NCBI GenBank assembly: GCA_020025615.1 | Contig: JAHHRT010000073.1 | Location: 1-6,991 of the forward strand | DNA: 6,991 nucleotides | Direction: 5' to 3' | From: Oscillospiraceae bacterium | GTDB taxonomy: Bacteria; Bacillota; Clostridia; Oscillospirales; Oscillospiraceae | Shown: positions 1 through 6,334 of the stretch, one piece after another | How the letters are laid out: each line of letters starts with the position of its first letter | How positions within the stretch are numbered: the first letter of the stretch is position 1 | Made by a program: the position numbers and the translations under genes | Notes under the pieces: generated by a model | Seen by the model: the letters and a program-made list of their open reading frames with translations, nothing else | Database searches by the model: none | What the model was told of the DNA's origin: nothing

Positions 1-881
1 TCGATTACGTGGGCACCCTGGAATTCAATGTGCAGGGGAATCAGCTCCCACTTGCTTTCTGTGATGGCGGGGAGCTTCTGCTCCAGCTTCTCCCGCAGAG
101 AAGAATCCCGGGTGATGCACAGCAGGGTGGGGCCTGCGCCGCTGAGACAGAAGGCGGCACCGTAGGTCCGTACCAGGGCGGCAATCTTCTCAAAGTCCGG
201 AATCAGGTGCTTGCGGTAGTTCTGATGCAGACGGTCCTGCATGGCGGTGCGCAGAAGGGTTTCATCTCCCAGCTCCAGGGCTTTCAGCACCAGGGCACCG
301 TGGGCGATGTTGTAAATGGCATCCGCCCGGGAAATCTGCTCCGGCAGTACGGAACGGGCCAGAGAGGTGGACAGATTGAAATCCGGCACCAGTGCCAGGA
401 ACTTCCAGTCGGGATGCAGAGGGAAGCTCACCGTTACCGGGAGACCGCCCTCTACCATGGAGGCGGTCAGTCCGCCCCGGAAGGCGGGGGCCAGATTGTC
501 CGGGTGGCCCTCCATGATGTTGGTGATGTTCAAAAGACCTTGGGTGGACAGCTTGTTTCCCCGCAGTACATTGGCACCCATGGCACCTGCCACCAGCAGG
601 GCGGCGGAAGAACCCAATCCCCGGCAAATGGGAATGTGGGCGTCGATGTGAATCTTCACACCCCGAATCTCCTCGTTGAGAGAGGAAAGTACGGCGCAGT
701 AGGCCAGATAGGCCAGGTTGTCCGGGCCCTGGTAGGCTTCGTCACAGCCAGTGATTTCCAGCCCCCGTTCCGTCTCCTCGAAGGTCACATCGGTATAAAG
801 GCTGAGGGCACAGCCGAAAGCGTCAAATCCCGGCCCTAGATTTGCGGTGGTGGCGGGGACGCGAATGGTTACACGTTTCAT
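1..881 (-). CDS. thrB: Homoserine kinase (3' end cut by window edge)
   Basis: This gene phosphorylates L-homoserine to O-phosphohomoserine with ATP, the step before threonine synthase; it is a cytosolic GHMP-family kinase. Reading the complement from the ATG at 879-881 gives 293 codons with no stop before the left edge. Homoserine kinases are usually about 290-320 residues, so only a short C-terminal piece should be missing. Visible family motifs are PATTANLGPGFD at residues 9-20, the ATP-binding loop PICRGLGSSAA at 84-94, EGHPDN at 124-129 and the C-terminal GHMP motif SGAGPTLL at 247-254. The start is supported by an AGGAG ribosome binding site (complement of 888-892) six bases upstream. 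It begins 29 bases after the thrC stop on the same strand, so the two are very probably cotranscribed from the thrC leader. No transcription terminator is visible because the 3' end is outside the window. Confidence 0.96.
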   Translation of the reverse strand, partial: MKRVTIRVPATTANLGPGFDAFGCALSLYTDVTFEETERGLEITGCDEAYQGPDNLAYLAYCAVLSSLNEEIRGVKIHIDAHIPICRGLGSSAALLVAGAMGANVLRGNKLSTQGLLNITNIMEGHPDNLAPAFRGGLTASMVEGGLPVTVSFPLHPDWKFLALVPDFNLSTSLARSVLPEQISRADAIYNIAHGALVLKALELGDETLLRTAMQDRLHQNYRKHLIPDFEKIAALVRTYGAAFCLSGAGPTLLCITRDSSLREKLEQKLPAITESKWELIPLHIEFQGAHVI

Positions 882-910
882 GGTTTACTCCTGTCTTTCT
901 GTATTGCGGT

Positions 911-2356
911 TCACAGGGACAGAACATAGTCAAGTATCTGTTCCTTTGGGATTACCAGGCTGTGGCGCTCCGGCTTTCCCCGAAGTCCGGCGAGATTCTG
1001 GGGCACCGGGACACCGGTGATCACAGACAGCCGCTCCATCTGCTGGAATTCGTCTCCACGGGTGTCTCCGCCGATGGCAGTGAGCACGGCGGCGGGGAAC
1101 TTGTAGGGGGAGGCGGTGGACAGCACCACCATGGGCGCAGAGTCCCCGGTCTCCGCCCGATAGTCTGTGGCGGCGGCCCAGCCGGAAGCAGTGTGGGGGT
1201 CCAGAAGATAGCCGAGGTCCTGATACACGCCTCCAATGACCCGGGCGGCCCGGGCATCGTCGCAGAAGTCTGCCCAGAATTCCTTCTGGATGACCTGCAA
1301 GAGGGATTCCGGCACGGTGTAGGTACCCTGGGTATTCAGCTGTTCCATGAGCCCCTTCACCAACTCTGTGTCGCCGGAGAGAAGATAGAGCAGACGCTCC
1401 AGATTGGAGGACACCAGAATATCCATGGAGGGAGAGGTGGTCTTATGCAGGGGCCGGCGGCGGTCATAGGTTCCGGTGCGAATGAAATCCGTCAGTACGT
1501 TGTTGGCGTTGGAGGCACAGATCAGCCGCCCAACGGGAAGACCCAGCTGCTTTGCCAGGTAGCCTGCCAGAATGTCACCGAAGTTGCCTGTGGGAACGGA
1601 GAAGTTCACCCGGTCGCCCAGCTGAATTTCGCCCCGGTCCAGAAGATCCCGGTAGGCCCGGAAGTAGTACATAATCTGAGGCGCCAGCCGGCCGATGTTG
1701 ATGGAATTGGCGCTGGACAGCCGGAAGGGCAGTTCCTTCCCCTGACAGGCGGCGAAGATGTGCTTCACCCCGGTCTGGGCATCGTCGAAGTTTCCTTCCA
1801 CGGCACAGACGGAAACATTGCTGCCCTCCTGGGTTGCCATCTGGGCCCGCTGCACCTGGGATACACCTCCATGGGGATAGAATACGCAGATCCGAATCCC
1901 GGGCACGTCCTTGAAGCCCTCCAAGGCGGCCTTGCCGGTGTCGCCGGAGGTGGCGGTGAGAATCATAATGTCCTGCTCCTGCCCTTTGAGATTTTTGGCG
2001 GCAGTCATCAGCTGGGGCAGCATACTGAGGGCCACATCTTTAAAAGCAGATGTGGGACCTCGGAACAGCTCCAAAACCGTGTAGTCCCCAACCTTGACGG
2101 TGGGGGTCAGGTCCTCGGTCTGGAATTTTCCGGTGTAGGCCCGGCGGACCAGTGCCTCCATATCCGGGAAGTCCGGGAGCAGAGCAGAGAGAATCTGCGC
2201 TGCCATGGAAAAGCTGTCGCCTTGCAGGCAGGCCTTCCAGTCAAAGGCCGGGAGTGTTTCGGGCATATAGAGGCCGCCGTCCGGGGCAAGGCCGTCCAGA
2301 ACTGCCTGGGCACTGTCAACCCAGTGCTGGGTACTGCGGGTGGAATGATACAGCAT
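911..2356 (-). CDS. thrC: Threonine synthase
   Basis: This PLP-dependent enzyme converts O-phosphohomoserine to L-threonine and phosphate, the final pathway step. The product is 481 residues, fitting the longer (E. coli/yeast-like) threonine synthase class rather than the roughly 350-residue B. subtilis type. The N-terminal domain has the class hallmark GLAPDGGLYMPE (residues 22-33). The PLP Schiff-base lysine is K106 in PTSAFKDVAL. TATSGDTGKAA at 134-144 and the phosphate-binding PTGNFGD at 255-261 are also present. The ATG is preceded by a strong AGGAGGT site (complement of 2361-2367) four bases upstream, which fixes the start. It is the first gene of a thrC-thrB pair transcribed away from hom, and the roughly 150-250 bases upstream are predicted to form a structured RNA leader. 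No frameshift or missing active-site residue was seen. Confidence 0.97.
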   Translation of the reverse strand: MLYHSTRSTQHWVDSAQAVLDGLAPDGGLYMPETLPAFDWKACLQGDSFSMAAQILSALLPDFPDMEALVRRAYTGKFQTEDLTPTVKVGDYTVLELFRGPTSAFKDVALSMLPQLMTAAKNLKGQEQDIMILTATSGDTGKAALEGFKDVPGIRICVFYPHGGVSQVQRAQMATQEGSNVSVCAVEGNFDDAQTGVKHIFAACQGKELPFRLSSANSINIGRLAPQIMYYFRAYRDLLDRGEIQLGDRVNFSVPTGNFGDILAGYLAKQLGLPVGRLICASNANNVLTDFIRTGTYDRRRPLHKTTSPSMDILVSSNLERLLYLLSGDTELVKGLMEQLNTQGTYTVPESLLQVIQKEFWADFCDDARAARVIGGVYQDLGYLLDPHTASGWAAATDYRAETGDSAPMVVLSTASPYKFPAAVLTAIGGDTRGDEFQQMERLSVITGVPVPQNLAGLRGKPERHSLVIPKEQILDYVLSL

Positions 2357-2394
2357 AGCTACCTCCTAAATATCCAATCGTATTTTAGACTGCG

Positions 2395-2409
2395 GCCCCC
2401 CTTCGGGGC
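2395..2409 (-). other. GC-rich mini-hairpin in thrC leader
   Basis: In thrC-strand RNA a five-base-pair stem can form between GCCCC (complement of 2405-2409) and GGGGC (complement of 2395-2399), with a five-base loop. It uses bases that would otherwise form the 3' arm of the long-range leader helix at 2404-2415, so the two folds exclude each other. No run of U follows, so it is not a convincing intrinsic terminator; any control would have to be of another kind. Confidence 0.35.
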
Positions 2410-2524
2410 ATGACCACAAACGTTTGCGGCCTGACCCGCACAGAATTGGACCGTCCATGACAGCCCAATTCCGCGCGCTCAGGCCGAGCTGTATTTTCCA
2501 TAAGGTTCACGCCCCGTGGAAAAT
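2404..2524 (-). ncRNA. Candidate structured RNA leader of thrC-thrB
   Basis: As RNA read on the minus strand, this stretch offers three helices. Helix A pairs complement of 2517-2524 with 2493-2500 (8 bp, 16-base loop). Helix B is a hairpin of 21 pairs: 2479-2486 with 2427-2434, 2472-2477 with 2437-2442, and 2465-2471 with 2443-2449, closed by a 15-base loop. Helix C pairs 2504-2516 with 2404-2415 (12 pairs, one bulged A at 2506), and its 5' arm lies inside the loop of helix A. Helices A and C therefore form either a pseudoknot or alternative states. The wobble pairs in B (2472/2442, 2474/2440) and C (2510/2410) are G-U only in minus-strand RNA and would be A-C on the other strand, which points to a role in the thrC transcript. 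I do not recognise the family: there is no T-box sequence and no lysine or SAM riboswitch core. A free small RNA is an alternative. Confidence 0.5.
2412..2431. promoter_or_regulatory. Palindrome centred on CAAACGTTTG
   Basis: A perfect ten-base palindrome, CAAACGTTTG at 2417-2426, extends to a 20-base quasi-palindrome with two mismatched pairs. The AAACGTTT core with a central CG step resembles operators of LacI-family regulators such as PurR. It sits within the transcribed thrC leader and overlaps arms of helices B and C, so it may instead simply be part of the RNA fold; its two mismatches are also G-U in minus-strand RNA. No regulator gene is visible here. Confidence 0.3.
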
Positions 2525-2598
2525 GATTTTGACTTTATCTGCTGCGGAAGCGGCAAACGCTGCAATGCTTTTTTAACACGCAGAATATTTGCCAATTG

Positions 2599-2639
2599 CA
2601 TAAAAATAAGGATAAACACAGAGAATCCTTATGTTTATG
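2599..2639. promoter_or_regulatory. Inverted repeat in the divergent control region, possible operator
   Basis: Two 15-base arms (2599-2613 and 2625-2639) are reverse complements with one mismatch, separated by 11 bases. The inner eight bases, ATAAGGAT and ATCCTTAT, match perfectly. The repeat ends six bases before the -35 box of the hom promoter and lies on the upstream side of the thrC leader, so a protein bound here could control both divergent operons. It is AT-rich and lacks a U-tract, which argues against a terminator. No binding protein is identifiable from the window. Confidence 0.5.
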
Positions 2640-2645
2640 ATGCAG

Positions 2646-2674
2646 TTGAAATTTGAGTAGGTATATGATATACT
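2646..2674 (+). promoter_or_regulatory. Sigma-A promoter of hom operon, extended -10
   Basis: The -35 box TTGAAA (2646-2651) and -10 box TATACT (2669-2674) are separated by exactly 17 bases, and a TG at 2666-2667 gives an extended -10 element. Transcription would begin near 2681, leaving a 5' untranslated region of about 75 bases before the hom start at 2756. Confidence 0.85.
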
Positions 2675-2685
2675 GTTTTTACTAA

Positions 2686-2722
2686 AAAAGCAAGTGTTTT
2701 CCATAGAGATACAGTTGCTTTT
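2686..2722 (+). other. Stem-loop in hom 5' untranslated region
   Basis: AAAAGCAA (2686-2693) and TTGCTTTT (2715-2722) pair over eight bases. After one G-G mismatch, three more pairs form (2695-2697 with 2711-2713), leaving a 13-base loop. The element begins about five bases after the predicted transcription start and ends about 20 bases before the hom Shine-Dalgarno sequence. It could affect mRNA stability or bind a protein as DNA; it leaves the ribosome binding site free. Confidence 0.4.
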
Positions 2723-2755
2723 CAAGGGAAAAAGAGAGAAGCGGAGGGACGAAGG

Positions 2756-3880
2756 ATGCGGATCGGATTATTGGGCTTTGGCACCGTAGGCAGAGGCGTC
2801 TACGAGCTGATCAGCCAGAGAACAGATATGAAGGTGAAATGGGTGCTTTGCCGCCGGGAGCTGACACTCCGGGATACCAAGGTTACCCACGACTTTCAGG
2901 ATATTTTAAAGGATGACACCATCGATACAGTAATCGAGGTCATGGGCGGACTTCATCCTGCTTATGACTATGTCCGCCAGGCGATTCTTGCGGGCAAGAA
3001 TGTAGTCACTGCCAACAAGGCCATGGTAGCAGCGTTCTATGACCAGCTTCTTCCCTTGGCAGAGGAAAAGGATGTGCTGTTTCGCTGCACCGCATCGGTG
3101 GGCGGCGGCATCGGCTGGCTCAGCGAGCTGGAACGTGTCCGCCGGATTGAAACCGTCAGCCGGGTGGGCGGCATTATGAACGGCACCTGCAATTATATTC
3201 TCGATCATATGACCCGCCGGGGCCTGAGCTATGGGGATGCCCTGCGCCAGGCCCAGGAGCTGGGCTATGCGGAAGCAGACCCCAGTTCCGATGTGGACGG
3301 CATAGATACCTGGCACAAGCTGGTGATTTCCGCCAATGTGGCCTTCGGCGTGAGCCTCAACCGTGAGCAGATCCCGGTGGCGGGTATCCGGCACATTGCC
3401 GCAGAGGATGTGGCCCGGTTCACCGCCCGCGGCCTTACCTGCAAGCTCATCGCCACGGCGAAAAATCAGGGGGGCAGCTTCTCTGCCTATGTCCAGCCTA
3501 CCCTGTATCCCGCAGGAGAGCCGGAGGCGGCAGTGCCTGCCAACTTCAATCTCATCACCTTAGAGGGCAACACCTCCGGGCGGCAGAGTTTCTTCGGTCA
3601 GGGCGCAGGCCGCTATCCTACTGCATACAATGTGGTACAGGACTGCGTGGATCTCATAGGCGGAACCGGCTTCTACGGCCCCTGGGGCCAAAAGGTTTCC
3701 CTTACCAATGAAGAGACCTATTCCTACTATGTGCGAGGGGATACCGACAGCTGGCTGGAAGCCAATACCAAGGAGCTGTGGGACGGCGCAGTGATCACAA
3801 AGCCTGTCTCTGTGACGAATCTGCATACCTGGCTCAGGGAACATCCCTGCACCTTTGCTGCAGCCATGCCCAAGGCCTGA
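2756..3880 (+). CDS. hom: Homoserine dehydrogenase, short form without ACT domain
   Basis: The enzyme reduces L-aspartate 4-semialdehyde to L-homoserine with NAD(P)H, the branch point towards threonine and methionine. The 374-residue product starts with a Rossmann fold (GFGTVGRG at 7-14), then TANKAM at 85-90 and TASVGGGIG at 112-120. Residues 166-188 fit the family signature. Within them are E173 and the catalytic pair D184 and K188, spaced as in the yeast enzyme. GQGAGRYPTA at 281-290 is the usual nucleotide-contact motif. Most Gram-positive homologues are about 430 residues with a C-terminal ACT domain. Here only some 50 residues follow the usual YYVR junction (324-327) and they do not look like an ACT domain. 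GIG replaces the more common GIP at 118-120. The ATG has GGAGGG (2743-2748) seven bases upstream and is the first gene of the hom-aspartokinase-asd operon. Confidence 0.96.
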   Translation: MRIGLLGFGTVGRGVYELISQRTDMKVKWVLCRRELTLRDTKVTHDFQDILKDDTIDTVIEVMGGLHPAYDYVRQAILAGKNVVTANKAMVAAFYDQLLPLAEEKDVLFRCTASVGGGIGWLSELERVRRIETVSRVGGIMNGTCNYILDHMTRRGLSYGDALRQAQELGYAEADPSSDVDGIDTWHKLVISANVAFGVSLNREQIPVAGIRHIAAEDVARFTARGLTCKLIATAKNQGGSFSAYVQPTLYPAGEPEAAVPANFNLITLEGNTSGRQSFFGQGAGRYPTAYNVVQDCVDLIGGTGFYGPWGQKVSLTNEETYSYYVRGDTDSWLEANTKELWDGAVITKPVSVTNLHTWLREHPCTFAAAMPKA

Positions 3881-3910
3881 CGTGCCCAGTTTTGAAAGAA
3901 GGTTATTCGT

Positions 3911-5224
3911 TTGAAAGTAGTTAAATTTGGCGGCAGCTCCATGGCGGATGCCGGGCAGTACCGCAAAATCCGAGATATTCTTCTGGCAGACCCGGAACGC
4001 CGGGTGGTGGTGGTTTCGGCTGCCGGAAAGCGCTCTAAGACGGACCACAAGATTACGGACCTGCTCTACCTGTGCTACGCACATACCCAGTACGGCGTGG
4101 ACTGCTCCAATGTGTTTGAAATGATTGCCTCCCGGTATTTGGAGATTCGGGATGAGCTCAAAATCAATCTGGATTTGGAATCCGAGCTGGCAGAGCTGAA
4201 GCACCGTATCGATGCCAAGTCCGTAACCCAGGATGAGCTTGCCAGCCGCGGCGAGTATTTCTCCGCAAAACTTCTGGCGGCCTACCTGGATTTCCAGTTT
4301 ATCGATGCAGTGGACTGGGTGAAGTTCAACTTTGACGGCACTGTGGATGCCGAGGCCACCTATGAGGCCCTGCGGGGATTGGTCTGGGGCCCGGGGGTCG
4401 TCATCCCCGGCTTCTATGGCCTGATGCCCGACGGCAAGATCCGCACCTTCAGCCGCGGCGGCAGTGATATTACCGGCGCCCTTGCGGCGGCGGCCCTGGA
4501 AGCAGAGGTCTATGAGAACTGGACCGACGTGTCCGGTATTCTGATGGCGGACCCCAGAATCGTAGACAATCCGCTGACCATTCCCGAGGTCACCTATGAT
4601 GAACTGCGGGAACTCAGCTATTCCGGTGCGCAGGTCCTCCACGAGGGGACCATCTTCCCGGTGCGGGAGAAGAATATCCCTCTGAACATCCGCAACACCA
4701 ATGCCCCGGATGACCCCGGCACCATGATTCGGGAGCGGTTCGATACGGATGAGGAGCCTTACCGATTCATCACCGGCATCACCGGAAAGAAGGACTTCAC
4801 CATTATCTCTCTGAGCAAGCGGGGCATGAGCAGTCAGGTTGGGGTCCTGCGGAAGGTGCTGACGGTTTTGGAGCGGCACAACATCGCCGTGGACTATGTG
4901 CCCAACGGCATTGATAATGTGTCGGTGGTGGTGCCCACGGAGTCGGTGGCTTCCAGCATCTATACCATCCTGGGGGAGATCCAGCAGGAAGTGGAGCCGG
5001 ATACCCTGGATGTTCACGACCAGATTGCCGTGGTGGCGGCAGTTGGCAGAAAGATGGCCTTCCGTCCCGGCATCTCCGGAAAGATCTTTGCTACCCTGGG
5101 CGAGGCGGGTATCAACATCCGTATGATTAACCAGGGCCCCGATGAACTCAATATTATTGTAGGCGTGGACAATCGAGACTTTGCCAACGCCATTCGCGTG
5201 CTTTACAATACCTTTGTAAAGTGA
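3911..5224 (+). CDS. lysC: Aspartokinase with two ACT domains
   Basis: Aspartokinase phosphorylates L-aspartate with ATP, the committed step for threonine, lysine and methionine. The 437-residue protein has an amino-acid kinase domain: KFGGSS at 5-10, SRGGSD at 181-186, and TDVSGILMADPR at 205-216. Two ACT domains follow, at about 295-360 and 370-437, the module that binds inhibitory amino acids. The start is TTG at 3911: translation from it gives the family's expected KVVKFGGSS beginning, and AGAAGG (3897-3902) lies eight bases upstream. The non-ATG start and weaker binding site could lower its translation relative to hom and asd. The gap from hom is 30 bases with no terminator, and asd follows after 26 bases, so the three are probably one transcript. 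Which amino acid inhibits it cannot be read from the sequence. The symbol follows common Firmicute usage; ask or thrA-type naming is also possible. Confidence 0.95.
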   Translation: MKVVKFGGSSMADAGQYRKIRDILLADPERRVVVVSAAGKRSKTDHKITDLLYLCYAHTQYGVDCSNVFEMIASRYLEIRDELKINLDLESELAELKHRIDAKSVTQDELASRGEYFSAKLLAAYLDFQFIDAVDWVKFNFDGTVDAEATYEALRGLVWGPGVVIPGFYGLMPDGKIRTFSRGGSDITGALAAAALEAEVYENWTDVSGILMADPRIVDNPLTIPEVTYDELRELSYSGAQVLHEGTIFPVREKNIPLNIRNTNAPDDPGTMIRERFDTDEEPYRFITGITGKKDFTIISLSKRGMSSQVGVLRKVLTVLERHNIAVDYVPNGIDNVSVVVPTESVASSIYTILGEIQQEVEPDTLDVHDQIAVVAAVGRKMAFRPGISGKIFATLGEAGINIRMINQGPDELNIIVGVDNRDFANAIRVLYNTFVK

Positions 5225-5250
5225 CCGGAATCCGTAAAGGAGGAATTGAC

Positions 5251-6252
5251 ATGAAGACGTATACTGTTGCAATCCTGGGTGCCACCGGTGCGGTGGGCCG
5301 GGAGATGCTGAAGATTTTGGAAGAGCGCAACTTCCCTGTGGGAAAGCTGGTGCCCCTGGCCTCTGCCAGAAGTGCCGGAAAGACGCTGACATTTCGCGGT
5401 CAGGAAGTGACCATTCAGGAAGCCCGGGAGGAAGCGTTCCAGGGCGTGGACATTGTTCTGGGCGCAGCGGAAAACAATATTGCGGAGCGGTTCGCTCCTG
5501 CCATTGTGAAGGCCGGTGCCGTGTTCGTGGATAATTCTTCTGCGTTCCGGCTGAACCCTGATGTACCCCTGATTGTTCCCGAGGTAAACCCCCAGGATAT
5601 TGCGGGCCACAAGGGAATCATTTCCAACCCCAACTGCTCCACCATCATCACGGTGGCGGCAGTGAATGCCCTGAACCAGATCGCACCCATTCGGTCTATG
5701 ACGGCCTCTACTTATCAGGCAGTCTCCGGCGCAGGCGCAGGCGGCCCCATTGAACTGATGGAGGAGGTCCGGGCCCTGGGCCACGGGGGAACCGTGGAGC
5801 CCAAGGTGTTCTCTCACCAGATTGCCTACAACCTGATTCCTCAGATTGGCGGAGAGCAGTTTGAGGGCTATACCAGCGAGGAGATGAAGCTCCAGAACGA
5901 GGGCCGGAAGATCATGCACCTGCCCGAGCTGAAGGTCAGCTGTACCTGTGTCCGGGTGCCTGTGGTGCGCAGCCACTCCATTTCTGTGAGCTGCCATTTT
6001 GATGTGCCTGTGACGGTGGAGCAGGCCCGGAAGGTCATTGCCGCTGCCCCCGGCTGTAAGCTGGTGGACGATCTGGCGGCAAAGCAGTATCCTATGCCTC
6101 TGGATACCACGGACCAGGACTTGGTCTATGTGGGCCGGATTCGCCGGGACCTCACCGATGACAACGGCCTGTGCCTGTGGTGCTGCGGCGACCAGGTCCG
6201 CAAGGGCGCGGCAACCAACGCTGTCCAGATTGCAGAGCTTCTCCTGAAATAA
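5251..6252 (+). CDS. asd: Aspartate-semialdehyde dehydrogenase
   Basis: The enzyme reduces aspartyl-4-phosphate to aspartate 4-semialdehyde with NADPH, linking aspartokinase to Hom. The product from ATG 5251 is 333 residues, normal for the family. Visible are the NADP-binding GATGAVG (10-16), the catalytic cysteine C129 in SNPNCST, Q156 in TYQAVSGAGAGG, and substrate and base residues around R235-H242 (RVPVVRSH). The C-terminal KGAATNAVQIAE is at 318-329. The residues just before it read GDQVRKGAA where many homologues have DNLRKGAA, a mild variation. The start is set by a near-perfect AAAGGAGG (5236-5243) seven bases upstream. An in-frame GTG at 5221 overlaps the aspartokinase stop, has no comparable binding site and would add ten unconserved residues. 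A strong stem-loop follows the stop. Confidence 0.97.
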   Translation: MKTYTVAILGATGAVGREMLKILEERNFPVGKLVPLASARSAGKTLTFRGQEVTIQEAREEAFQGVDIVLGAAENNIAERFAPAIVKAGAVFVDNSSAFRLNPDVPLIVPEVNPQDIAGHKGIISNPNCSTIITVAAVNALNQIAPIRSMTASTYQAVSGAGAGGPIELMEEVRALGHGGTVEPKVFSHQIAYNLIPQIGGEQFEGYTSEEMKLQNEGRKIMHLPELKVSCTCVRVPVVRSHSISVSCHFDVPVTVEQARKVIAAAPGCKLVDDLAAKQYPMPLDTTDQDLVYVGRIRRDLTDDNGLCLWCCGDQVRKGAATNAVQIAELLLK

Positions 6253-6266
6253 ACCAACGGAATACC

Positions 6267-6304
6267 GGGGCCTGCGGCAGAAAGCAATTCTGCCGCAGGC
6301 CCTG
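6267..6304 (+). terminator. Strong stem-loop after asd, U-tract absent
   Basis: A perfect 15-bp stem (6268-6282 with 6288-6302) encloses a five-base loop, 15 bases after the asd stop; a G-U and a C-G pair can extend it by two. What follows is TGCTTGCAT rather than a run of T, so it is an atypical intrinsic terminator. It may work poorly, leaving readthrough into the CBS-domain gene, or may protect the 3' end of the upstream mRNA. No clear promoter was found between it and the next gene. Confidence 0.6.
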
Positions 6305-6334
6305 CTTGCATAATCCGGGGAAAAGCTGGCGATA

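Noticed and set aside
842..2413. Long open frame of 523 codons on the plus strand opposite thrC, and a similar one at 9-839 opposite thrB
   Set aside because: Both mirror well-recognised minus-strand enzymes. The translations are rich in G, Q and H with no domain, and there is no ribosome binding site; GC-rich codon use on the real strand leaves few stops on the other.
2357..2600. T-box threonine-tRNA riboswitch upstream of thrC
   Set aside because: The conserved T-box antiterminator sequence is not seen, and no terminator hairpin with a U-tract follows; the folds present are different.
2540..2600. Minus-strand promoter for thrC (TTGGCA near 2591-2596, TAAAAA near 2570, GATAAA near 2535)
   Set aside because: Candidate boxes pair only with poor spacing (about 14 or 20 bases) and weak matches; a promoter must exist nearby but I cannot place it.
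3716..3910. Frameshift explaining the missing ACT domain of Hom
   Set aside because: Only 30 bases separate the hom stop from the aspartokinase start and no ACT-like sequence appears in other frames, so the short form appears genuine.
5221..5223. GTG as the asd start, overlapping the aspartokinase stop
   Set aside because: The ATG at 5251 has a near-perfect ribosome binding site at ideal spacing and gives the family's normal N-terminus; the GTG adds unconserved residues.
3560..5392. Open frame of 610 codons on the minus strand opposite hom, aspartokinase and asd
   Set aside because: It spans three real genes and their gaps with no recognisable motif; it is a shadow of biased codon use.
6306..6314. 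CATAAT as a -10 box for the CBS gene
   Set aside because: There is no -35-like sequence at the right distance; the upstream bases belong to the strong stem-loop.
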